A stretch of DNA of 64,000 bases from Carboxylicivirga caseinilyticus (lineage in GTDB: Bacteria > Bacteroidota > Bacteroidia > Bacteroidales > Marinilabiliaceae), in the NCBI GenBank assembly GCA_025499705.1, contig JAFMVE010000007.1:1-64000 (forward strand), in the 5' to 3' direction. A program made the position numbers and the translations under genes. The notes under the pieces were generated by a model. It saw only the letters and a list, made by a program, of their open reading frames with translations, was not told the DNA's origin and did no database searches. Of this stretch, positions 29,096 through 38,675 are shown one piece after another. Every line of letters begins with the position of its first letter. The first letter of the stretch is position 1.

Positions 29096-31177
29096 TTATT
29101 GAACTACCAATCCAAGAGTAATATTTTTGATACTATTACTAACCAATAATTGATATAATCCTTTGGTTAAACTTAAATTAGAAACAGAAAAAGCACCATT
29201 GAAACCAGGCAACTCTTTACCACTAAAAACTTGCTTACCGCTAATATCAAATATTGACAAACTCCAGAATTGTTCTTCTGCATATGGAGTATTAATAGTT
29301 AGCAAACCTGACTTATAAGGATTTGGAAACACCTTCCATCCTTCAGAATAAGCAGTACTATTAATACCTGTTGCCGTTTCAGTATTTATTTTAACCTCTG
29401 TAATACTGTTCCACGCATTCGAACTGTTCCCCATCCCTATTATTCTTACATATTGGGCCAATTGATCGGCAAAATCATAGTTTTCCAATTCAAGAGTAGT
29501 ACCACTTGACGATCCACTATAAACGGTGCTAAAATTCTCTCCATCTGTTGATAGCTGAATAGAAAAATATCCCTGACGTTCATTCCCTTTAAAAAATGCC
29601 AGGTCTACTGAAGTAACCGCTTTTTCCTTTCCCATATCAAACTGCAGCCACTCTCCTTCACCAAAAGCAGACCAACGGGTATCCAAGCTTCCATCCATGG
29701 CTTTTTCGGCATTATTATCTGTACCTGACTCAAAACTACTTGCAGTAATGGTATAAGATCCAAAATAAGAAAAGCCGATGTATTCACCGGCTTCTACTTT
29801 ATTTCCTGAAATCCCCTGAATATTTTCTATGGAGAGATAATGATCTCCCAGGGACAGACTGTTAAAACTTAAGGTTACGACTTTTTTTTTACTTACATCA
29901 AGATTGGAACTTATCACAGTAACCTGATCAATCGAATAGTTAGCCGCTGTTTCTGCTGAAGTCTGATCCAGTTCTTCGTTGAAATATACCATCAAAGTAT
30001 TCTCATCAACCACCTTAACAGAATCCATGTACACCATTGGCACTTCAGGCATTTCACCTTCTGCCAGGTGAACCATCTGTGATGCTGCCAGTAAGAAAGC
30101 TCCAACGCCAAAGTCAGCAGTTGAATTCTCATCAACAATCTGGCCTGGTATAGCCTTTTCTCCAATAGGTTGAACATATCCTACCCTTCCATCAGCCTGC
30201 AAAGCTGTATTATGAAGATAAGACCACGATTTTTTAACAGTTGGTAAATAGGTAGCTTCATCCAGATAACCATTATTTATCCCCCAGGCAAAACCAAATG
30301 TAAAAAATGCAGTACCGCTGGTTTCGGGTCCCGGAGCATGCTCAGGATCTAACATACTGCGTGTCCAGTAACCTTCATCCTGCTGGCAATCTTTTAAACT
30401 AACAGCCATTTTAGTGTATATCGAAATAAATTCATCACGGTGTTCATAATCCTCTGGCATATCTTCAATAATTTTAGCCAATCCGGCAAACACCCAGCCA
30501 TCGCCACGAGCCCAAAAATCTTTAAAACCGTTTACTGATGTATGTGCAGGATATACATATTTTGCATCTCTGAAGAAAAGCCCAGTTTCTTCATCATACA
30601 TAATGCTTTGAGCATATTTAAAGTATTCATACAACTTAGTAAGGTACAAATCATTACCTGTAACATTATATAATTTAGTCATCACCGGCATAACCATATA
30701 TAAACCATCTGCCCACCACCAGTAATCATTATTTTCAGTGCTCATTTCATATTCCATCACCTCTATGGCACGGGCAATCATTCTCTCATCTTTATCTTCA
30801 GAAAGATTGTACAAATCGATGTAAGTCTGAAAACAGATTTGCCAGTCTCCAAAAAGCACATAATCATCTGTCTCTCCGTATGAATATTTCCAATTCTCCT
30901 TGATATCTGATTTAGCACCTTTCCACTCATTATGCTCAGCCCAATCCATCGAATATTTTTTATATCGATTGATGCCAGTTAACTTATAGGCTGCCATGTT
31001 ACCTGTATGATAAGCTGCATGATCCCAAAATGATCTTATATTGGTTGAATTATTCATTTGCCAATAATCATTGGCTTTTTTCATGTCATTAATAATTTCG
31101 CTTTTCGTTGGCAATTCCTGCGATACCAAACTACACGACGATAATACTATTGAAACAAAAAACACTAATCTATTCAT
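29096..31177 (-). CDS. GH105 unsaturated uronyl hydrolase with discoidin and T9SS domains
   Basis: 693 aa, secreted. The (alpha/alpha)6-barrel at about 25-370 has DDYVLFGDWQICFQTYIDLY, WWWADGLYMVMPVMTKLY (a probable catalytic Asp in WADGLY), FWARGDGWVFAGLAKI and ETSGTAFFTFGFAWGI, all characteristic of GH105/GH88-type enzymes. These remove the 4,5-unsaturated uronic acid left at a non-reducing end by polysaccharide lyases. About 375-470 is a Big/SbsA-like beta domain (VYMDSVKVVDENTLMVYFNE). About 470-600 is an F5/8-type C (discoidin) binding domain (AMDGSLDTRWSAFGEGEWLQF). About 612-693 is a T9SS sorting domain (VFPNPYKSGLLTI). Extracellular GH105 with appended binding and sorting domains is uncommon, since most are periplasmic or cytoplasmic. 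It is encoded 12 bp after GH43 and likely co-transcribed. Confidence 0.88.
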   Translation of the reverse strand: MNRLVFFVSIVLSSCSLVSQELPTKSEIINDMKKANDYWQMNNSTNIRSFWDHAAYHTGNMAAYKLTGINRYKKYSMDWAEHNEWKGAKSDIKENWKYSYGETDDYVLFGDWQICFQTYIDLYNLSEDKDERMIARAIEVMEYEMSTENNDYWWWADGLYMVMPVMTKLYNVTGNDLYLTKLYEYFKYAQSIMYDEETGLFFRDAKYVYPAHTSVNGFKDFWARGDGWVFAGLAKIIEDMPEDYEHRDEFISIYTKMAVSLKDCQQDEGYWTRSMLDPEHAPGPETSGTAFFTFGFAWGINNGYLDEATYLPTVKKSWSYLHNTALQADGRVGYVQPIGEKAIPGQIVDENSTADFGVGAFLLAASQMVHLAEGEMPEVPMVYMDSVKVVDENTLMVYFNEELDQTSAETAANYSIDQVTVISSNLDVSKKKVVTLSFNSLSLGDHYLSIENIQGISGNKVEAGEYIGFSYFGSYTITASSFESGTDNNAEKAMDGSLDTRWSAFGEGEWLQFDMGKEKAVTSVDLAFFKGNERQGYFSIQLSTDGENFSTVYSGSSSGTTLELENYDFADQLAQYVRIIGMGNSSNAWNSITEVKINTETATGINSTAYSEGWKVFPNPYKSGLLTINTPYAEEQFWSLSIFDISGKQVFSGKELPGFNGAFSVSNLSLTKGLYQLLVSNSIKNITLGLVVQ

Positions 31178-31189
31178 ATAACTATATTA

Positions 31190-32353
31190 CTAAATTTCTT
31201 TATCAAAAAAAGACAAATCCCACTGATCATACCATTTAATTACAGGCAGATTATTTTCAAATATGACAGGTAACCAAATATAACGCCCATCAATTGGATT
31301 GCGAGGCATCCACCTGTCTCCCATGAAGATAAATGCATCTTTCTTACCCGCAACAGGCAAAATATAAGTACTCTGGGAATGAAATGTCAATTCTGCATCT
31401 TTTCCCTGACAAGGATTACCCATGTATTTCCAAGGTCCCATCATTGAATCAGCCACCATCAAACGTGCTTCATTAGGATCCCAACCAGTACACCCCGACG
31501 TAATCATGTAGTATTTATCCTGATGCTTAAAAACTGCAGGTGCCTCATTATGCCCCCCTGGAGCAACACGAATCCATTTTCCAGTAAAATCTTTATAATC
31601 TGGAGTTAACTCTGATATATGCAATGTAAGATTCTCTTCTGCTGAATGAATATGATATGCCGTTCCATCATCATCAACAAACAATGTCATATCACGCGAC
31701 ATCTGTCCTTCTTTAAAATTGAGAGCCACAAACAGGCCATCTTCCACTTCTTTTCTCCATTCAGGAGTCCACCAATCATACTTTGTTTCACCTGAATGTG
31801 ATTTCATTACTTGTGAGGCATCTAAAGGCCATACATTGGCATTTACTCTTGTACTCTTTACATAAGTGAAAGGTCCGGTAGGTGTATCGCTAACAGCTAA
31901 GGCTGTTCGGGCAGCCGCATATCCCTGACCTTTTAATTCGAGATGAAACCACATTACAAATTGCTTAGTTGTGGCATTATAAATAACCTTTGGTCGCTCC
32001 ATTACACAACCATGTGTTATTTCTGATTCCGGATCATCAACTGAAGCCAAAGCTATTCCTTCATTCTTCCAGTTATATAAATCTTCTGATGAATAACAAC
32101 GAAGTCCTAATAAACTGGTATTTCCACCTCTTCCTGAAGTTTTGTGTTCACCATACCAATAATAAGTTCCTTCATGATAAAGCAGGCCACCTCCATGCGC
32201 ATTAATGTGAACACTATCTGAATCTAACCATAATTCACCCGGTTTAAAGGATTCAGATATTTCTTTTGAATTATTATTTCCAATCATCGTGCATCCTGCT
32301 GATAATACTGCACCCAATAACAAACCAGCAGATAATTTCTTAAATAAACACAT
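31190..32353 (-). CDS. GH43 lipoprotein resembling exo-beta-1,3-galactanase (subfamily 24/34 type)
   Basis: About 387 aa. The chosen ATG gives MCLFKKLSAGLLLGAVLSAGC, a lipoprotein signal; ATGs at 32359 and 32377 and a TTG at 32389 are alternatives. The five-bladed propeller shows HINAHGGGLLYHEGTYYWYG where classical GH43 enzymes carry the base Asp, then VMERPKVIYNATTKQFVMW, SRDMTLFVDDDGTAYHI, NEAPAVFKHQDKYYMITSG (likely acid Glu) and FHSQSTYILPV. GH43_24 exo-beta-1,3-galactanases have the same AHG.G start, lack the usual Asp and use a Gln in an equivalent SQ motif; the Gln codon here is 31373-31375. A galactan/arabinogalactan substrate is therefore my preferred inference, and beta-xylosidase is less likely. 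It lies downstream of the hybrid regulator gene and upstream of GH105. Confidence 0.83.
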   Translation of the reverse strand: MCLFKKLSAGLLLGAVLSAGCTMIGNNNSKEISESFKPGELWLDSDSVHINAHGGGLLYHEGTYYWYGEHKTSGRGGNTSLLGLRCYSSEDLYNWKNEGIALASVDDPESEITHGCVMERPKVIYNATTKQFVMWFHLELKGQGYAAARTALAVSDTPTGPFTYVKSTRVNANVWPLDASQVMKSHSGETKYDWWTPEWRKEVEDGLFVALNFKEGQMSRDMTLFVDDDGTAYHIHSAEENLTLHISELTPDYKDFTGKWIRVAPGGHNEAPAVFKHQDKYYMITSGCTGWDPNEARLMVADSMMGPWKYMGNPCQGKDAELTFHSQSTYILPVAGKKDAFIFMGDRWMPRNPIDGRYIWLPVIFENNLPVIKWYDQWDLSFFDKEI

Positions 32354-32413
32354 TCCCATAATTTTAACTACTACCATTATCAATGGCAAAACAACTGTTT
32401 TCCTAATGATAAA

Positions 32414-32460
32414 AGTATTTAAATACTATGCCTGTTTATGTAAGAAATCAATACATAAAC
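32414..32460 (-). promoter_or_regulatory. two palindromes upstream of the GH43-GH105 operon
   Basis: The first is AGTATTTAAATACT (32414-32427), a perfect 14-bp palindrome. The second has arms GTTTATGTA (32434-32442) and TACATAAAC (32452-32460), a perfect 9-bp inverted repeat with a 9-base spacer. Both lie between the hybrid two-component regulator gene and the GH43 start. They are good candidates for its operator, though the second could simply form an RNA hairpin. Confidence 0.4.
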
Positions 32461-32538
32461 TAGTACATAATCGAGAAGTATAGCACTTAACATGCAAATA
32501 CCTCATAAATCTTATACTAGTCTATCTTTGTCTAAAAT

Positions 32539-35500
32539 TTAAGCCTGATCTACTTTTCCATCATTGGCGATGTATTCTTTTGGAGTGCACTTGTAGAATT
32601 CTTTAAAACATCTGGTAAAATAAGACGGACTTGAGAATCCAACCATATAAATGATCTCTGATATGGATCTTTTTTTCTGTAACAGCAATGATGCCGCTGT
32701 CTTTAGTCGTTGATTACGGATGAATTCTTTAACTGTCTGCCCTGTCAGGGCTTTTATCTTACGATATGCCTGATTAGCACTTAAACCAATCACTTCACTA
32801 AACTTCACAACATCAAAGGTTGGATCATCAAGGTATTTATTAACGGCGTCAACAGCATCCTTCAGAAGCTTTTCATCCAGCGATGTTAATTCAATATTCT
32901 CAGGTTCCAATATTTGCTCCTTCCGAATATGCTCATGCAATTTCTTACGACCTTGTAATATATTATGAACCTTTAACTGAAGTGCATTAATATTAAATGG
33001 CTTATGAATATAATCAATGGCTCCCAGTTCCAATCCCCGTATCTCATCTTCTGCCATTGTCTTGGCTGTTAAGAATATAACCGGAATATGTGAGGTAGAA
33101 ATATCATTTCTTATTTGTCGACACATTTCAAATCCATCAATTCCCGGCATCATCACATCTGTAACAATAATATCAGGGTTTAGGGCTTTAGCTTGCGAAT
33201 ACCCTTCGTTTCCGTTAAACACACCCACCACATTGAACTCATTTGACAAACCCGAAACAATGAAATCATTCAAATCCGAATCATCTTCTACAATCAGAAC
33301 ATCAAACACTTTACCACTATCATGGGGCATCACAACTGGTACATTCTCTACTTCATTGACCTCAACATCATAATCAACTTCACTCGGTATTGGCTCCTCT
33401 GACATGTGAGAAGCCAGTTCATCGCTTCGGGTTGGAATTACAACTCTGAAACAACTTCCCTGTCCATAATCACTGTCTACCTCAATGGTTCCACCATGTT
33501 GCTCTACAAATGTTTTGGATAAATATAAACCAATTCCACCTGTACTATGGGTACGTTTCTGGTGAGTCTGGAAAAAGCGTTCAAATATTCTCTTTTTATT
33601 TTCTTCATCAATACCTATTCCATCATCTTCCACCTCTATTGCTAAAACCTCTTTATCTTCTTCATCTTTCTCGATGGCTGCTCTAATGGTTATTTCTCCG
33701 TTGTCATCAGAATACTTAAACGCATTAGAAACCAGGTTATACATGATTTTTTCAAGTTTATCACCATCGACATAAGCCATTAACTTGTCCTGAGTCATTT
33801 CTAATTCAAGATCGATTCCCCTGGTTTCAGCCATTCCTTTATACGAATCATGTAAATCCTTCATCAACTGACTAACATTGCAAACCTGCAATTGCAAATC
33901 CATTTTACCCCGATCGATTTTTCTGAAGTCCATTAACTGGTTGATCAATCGCAACAGGCGATTAGTATTTTTTAGTATCAGATCGGCTTGTTTTACCATA
34001 TATGGAGATTCTTTGCCCAGCTTTTTCAATTCTTCTGCCGGACCTTGAATCAAGGTTAAAGGTGTTCTGAATTCATGGGTTATATCAGTAAAGAACAACG
34101 TTTTTAACTCGTTCAAATGCTGTTCCTTTTCTTTCTGTAACAACTCCAGTTTTATTCTACTCTTCTCTCTGACCTGTATTAATGAGTATTCCTTAAAGAA
34201 ATAAAGAGTAGCGATAATAATAATAGCATATCCTATTAATGCCCATATGGTTTTCCACCATGGAGGTGTAATACTAAAACGTATCGAATAGGCTTCTTCA
34301 CTCCAATGCCCGTCGCTGTTAGCCGCATTTACATGAAAAATATAATCTCCCGGAGGTATATTGGTATAGGTAGCAGAATTCCTGGTACCTACTTCATTCC
34401 ATATATTATCGTATCCTTCAAGAAAATAAGCATATACATTTCGCTGTGGATCTTTATAATCCATGGCCGAAAACATGAAAGTTATTACCTGATCCTTATA
34501 AGAGAAATGCAGATCGTTAATAAATGGTACTGAATTAACAATTGTATCGCCCAGAATCCGTTCCTTGTTTTTATGATTAAGAACACTTTGATTTAATACG
34601 ATACAATCGGTAATACAAACTTTTGGTGCCATCGAGTTTTTAAACAGGCTATCTGGATAGAAATAGATAAAACCTTCATCTTCTCCCAGAAAGATTTTTC
34701 CGTCAGAAGTTCTTAATCCAGCATTGGTCTCTACCGACAAGGTCAGATATTCCTTAGTCATGTAACTCTTGATAACCCTTTCTCTTTGAGGACTGAACTT
34801 AACAATACCCCGATAAGGTTTAATCCATAGCAAACCCGATTCATCCTCAAGAATATTGGTAATAATGCTGTTTCCTATTTCAGCTGAATGAGGATAACTT
34901 TCAAAAGCAATCTTTTCTGTTCCATCCGGCAATCGATCAATATACTTACGATTTAACCCTGAATTAGTCCCAATCCAAAGATTACCGCTTTGATCCTCAT
35001 ACAACACATTGATCACATTATCGTTGATTGCATTAGCTTCATGAAAAGAGTGAAAATATTTTTTGATTTCTGCAGTCTTCGGATCATAACAGTTTAACCC
35101 GTTTTGTGTGCCGATCCACACAAATCCATCCCGATCTTCATAAATGGTTCGAATGTTATTGTCAGATAGATGCTTATTATCTGATCCGCTATATATAAAT
35201 TCGGTCGTAACCTTATTGTCCTGATAAGTCAATTTAGCTACTCCGTTTTGCTGAGTTCCAACCCAAAGAACATTTTCGTTCTTTCGTGATGACTTCAGTA
35301 CATTAATTTTATTACTGGGTAATGCAGGATTGGTAGCAGTGTTGAAATACCTGAAAGCAGGGTTCTTTTTTTCCACAGCACTCTTTCCCGGATAAAAAAT
35401 CAAACCTGCATCATCGGTTCCAACCCATAATCCATGTTTATTATACTCCAATGACACAATTGAACTGGAAGCAAATTCATAACCATTATGCTGATAAGAA

Positions 35501-36690
35501 AAATCTGGTATATCCTTCACATATTCATACCCTTCATTATTCTTTTTATAAAGTTTTAATTCAACAGAAGTACCTGCCCATATATACTCATCCTGCTGTG
35601 CAAAGGAACGTACATTTCGAAAAGCAAACTTTCCGGCTGTTTCACCCTCTATTTTAAAACGGTTAATTCCATTCTTCACGATTGATGTTCTGTCAATCTG
35701 AGCTGAACCAACCCAGAGAATACCTGTTCGATCGACAAATAAGGAAGAAATATTATTACCAGACAAACTACTTAAATCATTGGCATCCTGCTTATAATGC
35801 GATATTACAATATCTGCAGGATCTTTCTTCTGTTCTTTAGCTTCTATCAGAATTAATCCAGAACTCCATGTTCCACACCAGATATTCTGAAAATCATCAA
35901 TAAAAATCCGATAAATAACATTAGAAGGGAAATTACCATTTTGCGGATTAGAGTTATAATGAGTTACATGTAAACTATCTACCTGAGGATAAACCTCAAT
36001 TCTGTTTAATCCTCCACCCCATGTACCGATCCATAAATTACCATCTGCACTTTCTTTGACCTGAGTAACTGTATTATTACTAATTGAGTTATCATCATCC
36101 TCATCGTGATAATAAAACCGATTGCTCTGATTTTTTTTATCAAATCGAATTAACCCATTGTATGTTGCCAGCCAAAACAAACCTCTCGAATCCTGGCAAA
36201 TATCACTTATCGTGTAATTACCCAGATATTGCTTTATCTCACCTGTTTTTGTATTTAAAATATGCAGACCTCCATTGGTTGTACCAATCCAGATATCACC
36301 CTCATCATCTTCCATTAATGATATTATTCTGTTTTGGAATGGATATGAATGTATTCGGTTGGTTTTGAGATTCAGACAATTTAAGCCCGAAGTAGTTCCA
36401 ATCCATAGATTATCATCCCTACCTTCACATAACGAAACTACCTCTCGGTTACTTAGCGTAGCAGAATCACGAAAATCGGGGATATACTCCTTCACTTCAT
36501 ATCCATCATATCTATTCAAGCCATTCCAGGTACCAATCCATATATACCCATTCTTATCCTGAATAATTGAATTAGCTCTGCTGGATGAAAAACCATCTTT
36601 AATCGATAACTTATCAAATTCAAAAATTCTTTGAGCCTTGATACTGAAACTTAATATGGAGAGAAATACTATTAATTGAAACCGATACAT
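32539..36690 (-). CDS. hybrid two-component system sensor-regulator (HTCS)
   Basis: 1383 aa. After a signal peptide (to about residue 19), some 12-14 two-strand propeller repeats run to about residue 690 (e.g. DKNGYIWIGTWNGLNRYDG, repeated with WIGT.. GL), forming the periplasmic sensor. A Y_Y_Y domain follows at about 720-800. A transmembrane helix is near 805-828 (IWALIGYAIIIIATLYFF). The histidine kinase H-box THEFRTPLTLIQGP is near 872, followed by a HATPase domain (about 960-1090; DDGIGIDEENKKRIFERFF). The receiver is at about 1120-1240 (phospho-acceptor Asp in IIVTDVMMPG), and a C-terminal AraC HTH is at about 1275-1375. HTCSs sense oligosaccharides in the periplasm and activate adjacent PUL genes. 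The GH43-GH105 operon 185 bp downstream, and perhaps the BNR_4 gene, are likely targets. Confidence 0.95.
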   Translation of the reverse strand: MYRFQLIVFLSILSFSIKAQRIFEFDKLSIKDGFSSSRANSIIQDKNGYIWIGTWNGLNRYDGYEVKEYIPDFRDSATLSNREVVSLCEGRDDNLWIGTTSGLNCLNLKTNRIHSYPFQNRIISLMEDDEGDIWIGTTNGGLHILNTKTGEIKQYLGNYTISDICQDSRGLFWLATYNGLIRFDKKNQSNRFYYHDEDDDNSISNNTVTQVKESADGNLWIGTWGGGLNRIEVYPQVDSLHVTHYNSNPQNGNFPSNVIYRIFIDDFQNIWCGTWSSGLILIEAKEQKKDPADIVISHYKQDANDLSSLSGNNISSLFVDRTGILWVGSAQIDRTSIVKNGINRFKIEGETAGKFAFRNVRSFAQQDEYIWAGTSVELKLYKKNNEGYEYVKDIPDFSYQHNGYEFASSSIVSLEYNKHGLWVGTDDAGLIFYPGKSAVEKKNPAFRYFNTATNPALPSNKINVLKSSRKNENVLWVGTQQNGVAKLTYQDNKVTTEFIYSGSDNKHLSDNNIRTIYEDRDGFVWIGTQNGLNCYDPKTAEIKKYFHSFHEANAINDNVINVLYEDQSGNLWIGTNSGLNRKYIDRLPDGTEKIAFESYPHSAEIGNSIITNILEDESGLLWIKPYRGIVKFSPQRERVIKSYMTKEYLTLSVETNAGLRTSDGKIFLGEDEGFIYFYPDSLFKNSMAPKVCITDCIVLNQSVLNHKNKERILGDTIVNSVPFINDLHFSYKDQVITFMFSAMDYKDPQRNVYAYFLEGYDNIWNEVGTRNSATYTNIPPGDYIFHVNAANSDGHWSEEAYSIRFSITPPWWKTIWALIGYAIIIIATLYFFKEYSLIQVREKSRIKLELLQKEKEQHLNELKTLFFTDITHEFRTPLTLIQGPAEELKKLGKESPYMVKQADLILKNTNRLLRLINQLMDFRKIDRGKMDLQLQVCNVSQLMKDLHDSYKGMAETRGIDLELEMTQDKLMAYVDGDKLEKIMYNLVSNAFKYSDDNGEITIRAAIEKDEEDKEVLAIEVEDDGIGIDEENKKRIFERFFQTHQKRTHSTGGIGLYLSKTFVEQHGGTIEVDSDYGQGSCFRVVIPTRSDELASHMSEEPIPSEVDYDVEVNEVENVPVVMPHDSGKVFDVLIVEDDSDLNDFIVSGLSNEFNVVGVFNGNEGYSQAKALNPDIIVTDVMMPGIDGFEMCRQIRNDISTSHIPVIFLTAKTMAEDEIRGLELGAIDYIHKPFNINALQLKVHNILQGRKKLHEHIRKEQILEPENIELTSLDEKLLKDAVDAVNKYLDDPTFDVVKFSEVIGLSANQAYRKIKALTGQTVKEFIRNQRLKTAASLLLQKKRSISEIIYMVGFSSPSYFTRCFKEFYKCTPKEYIANDGKVDQA

Positions 36691-36820
36691 AGTGAAAGTA
36701 GTTTACCTTTTATACTGTAAGACTATATAAACCCGGAGTAGTTTGTGGGCCTAAGATATAGAATAGTGGCCTGTTAAAAAAACTATTCTTTAAAAAATGA
36801 AAATTTTCTCTATTAAATAA

Positions 36821-36848
36821 GAAAACCTCTCAACAAGAGGTGAGAGGT
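36821..36848 (-). terminator. rho-independent terminator of the fuc operon
   Basis: Perfect 8-bp arms acctctca (36825-36832) and tgagaggt (36841-36848) with an 8-base loop. On the minus strand they are followed by tttt and further T-rich sequence. It lies 25 bp after the fucP stop codon. Confidence 0.8.
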
Positions 36849-36873
36849 CTCGCAATATTCTTTCTATCCTTTA

Positions 36874-38154
36874 TTAAATTCCATGAACTTTTAATACTCG
36901 ATAACCATAAACTGATATAACCAGAAAACTGATAAATGGCAATATGAAAGACGCATTTACTGCTGGCAACCAGGCGACTTTTCCAAAATCAATAATTAAT
37001 CCCTGCAAAGGAGGCATTAATGCTCCACCAACAATTGCCATTACTAAACCTGCCGCCCCTAATGTAGAATCTTCCTTTACTTGTTCCAATGCGATCCCAT
37101 AAATAGTAGGAAACATCAGTGACATAAATCCAGAAGTAACAATTAAGCACCATAATCCTGCCATCCCACCAATAAATATTACTCCAGAAATTGATAACAT
37201 TCCGCCTACGCCAAATAAAAACAACAATCGCTGACTACTTATATACTTCATTAACATGGTACTCATAAAGCGACTAGCGATAAAAATACCCATGGCAATC
37301 ATATTATATCTCTGCGCAGTAGCTTTATCAATTCCAAGATTCTCGGCATAATGTATAATGAATGTCCAGCACATAATTTGCACTCCCACATAAAAAATCT
37401 GTGCAAATACACCTTCGCGATAAACTTTATTTTTAATTAATCGCTGAAATGATTTCATTGGATGAATTTCGTTCTGATGTCCAATCTTTGGCATTTTTGT
37501 TACCATAATTACAATAAACATCAGGATGACTACCAAGCCCAAAATCACATATGGATTGCGAATTACCATTAAATCATGTGTCCGCTGAATAGCTTTGGTT
37601 GCTGAATCCAATGCAGAAAAATCAACATTGTTTTTTTCGGATTGTAAAGAAGATAAGATAACCTCCGAGGCTACTGTCATTCCTAGAATGGATCCTAATG
37701 GATTAAAAGATTGCGCCAGATTCAATCTTCGGGTGGCTGTTTTTTTATCACCCAACGAAAGAATATACGGATTGGCAGTTGTTTCAAGAAAAGCTAAACC
37801 GAACGTGAGAATATACAATGATAACAGAAAAAAGCCAAAGGCCTCGAACTGAGCAGCAGGCCAAAACAAAAGAGCTCCTATTGCATACAAGGCTAAACCA
37901 AGTAATATTGCTTGTTTGTAACTATACTTTTGCACAAATAAAGCAGCCGGAATTGCCATTGTGGCATATCCACCATAAAAGGCAAATTGAATCAATGCTG
38001 CTTTTGAATTGGAAATCTCCATTATGGTTCTGAAGGCTGCCACCAATGGATTGGTTATATCATTAGCAAAGCCCCATAAAGCAAATAATGTTGTGATTAT
38101 AATAAAGGTAAGCAGGTACTTTTTTTCAACTACCTTGGCTTTTGATGCATTCAT
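36874..38154 (-). CDS. fucP: L-fucose:H+ symporter
   Basis: A 426-aa major facilitator superfamily transporter with 12 predicted membrane segments, close to the E. coli FucP length (438). The N-terminal motif ALWGFANDITNPLVAAFR carries the Asp, and LTFGLAFLETTANPYILSLG carries the Glu, known to be essential for proton-coupled fucose transport in E. coli FucP. The inner-membrane location completes the pathway: uptake, then mutarotation (FucU), isomerisation (FucI) and phosphorylation (FucK). It is the last gene of the operon, 82 bp after fucU. The spacer repeats AAGGGATTT-like units (38155-38186). Related transporters of this FHS family can carry glucose or galactose, but the neighbours favour fucose. 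Confidence 0.92.
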   Translation of the reverse strand: MNASKAKVVEKKYLLTFIIITTLFALWGFANDITNPLVAAFRTIMEISNSKAALIQFAFYGGYATMAIPAALFVQKYSYKQAILLGLALYAIGALLFWPAAQFEAFGFFLLSLYILTFGLAFLETTANPYILSLGDKKTATRRLNLAQSFNPLGSILGMTVASEVILSSLQSEKNNVDFSALDSATKAIQRTHDLMVIRNPYVILGLVVILMFIVIMVTKMPKIGHQNEIHPMKSFQRLIKNKVYREGVFAQIFYVGVQIMCWTFIIHYAENLGIDKATAQRYNMIAMGIFIASRFMSTMLMKYISSQRLLFLFGVGGMLSISGVIFIGGMAGLWCLIVTSGFMSLMFPTIYGIALEQVKEDSTLGAAGLVMAIVGGALMPPLQGLIIDFGKVAWLPAVNASFILPFISFLVISVYGYRVLKVHGI

Positions 38155-38236
38155 AAAGGGATTTTTAAAGGGATTTAAGGGATTCTAGAACATTAGACTT
38201 ATAGAATTTAAACAATTAGACTACAAAAAACACATC

Positions 38237-38671
38237 TCAACTTACAGGAGTAACTCCTTTTTTAAGGATTATATTACCGTATTTTGCTGTTTCACCTGTC
38301 ATTACGACCGCAAACGCCGATTTTGTCCGCTCGTAAAATGCAAAACGCTCTATCCGTTCAATGGGCGTAACTTGTGGATTTGTTTCATGAATTGCCTTTA
38401 AATAGCAATCTTCAACCTGAGGATCAAGTTCATCTCCTTCAACAGCTGCCATCATAATCAAAGGAGTCTTAACGTAAGCATCCAGTTCAAATAAAGGAAG
38501 AATAGCCTTTAGTAATTCAGCAATTTTTATTCCATCTGCCCTTAACACATTTGAATTAAAAGACTCTCCGGGAAAATGGGCATCAGCCAAAACAATTTCG
38601 TCGCCATGTCCCATTCGGGCAAGCACAGCTAATAAGTCAGGGCTAATTAGTGGTGATATTCCTTTCAGCAT
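38237..38671 (-). CDS. fucU: L-fucose mutarotase (RbsD/FucU family)
   Basis: 144 aa, the normal family length. It interconverts alpha and beta anomers of L-fucose in the cytoplasm, supplying the form used by Fuc[21 protein letters not shown] and [15 protein letters not shown] are the FucU hallmark, including the His of the ADAHFP motif. The C-terminal [24 protein letters not shown] part matches FucU rather than RbsD. It is encoded 4 bp after fucK, so co-translation is likely. Confidence 0.94.
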   Translation of the reverse strand: MLKGISPLISPDLLAVLARMGHGDEIVLADAHFPGESFNSNVLRADGIKIAELLKAILPLFELDAYVKTPLIMMAAVEGDELDPQVEDCYLKAIHETNPQVTPIERIERFAFYERTKSAFAVVMTGETAKYGNIILKKGVTPVS

Positions 38672-38675
38672 TTGA

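Noticed and set aside
24061-32353. Ulvan or fucoidan utilisation locus
   Set aside because: BNR_4 and GH105 occur in ulvan loci and fucose genes suggest fucoidan, but no sulfatase, rhamnose catabolism or GH29/GH95/GH107-type fucosidase is present in the window.
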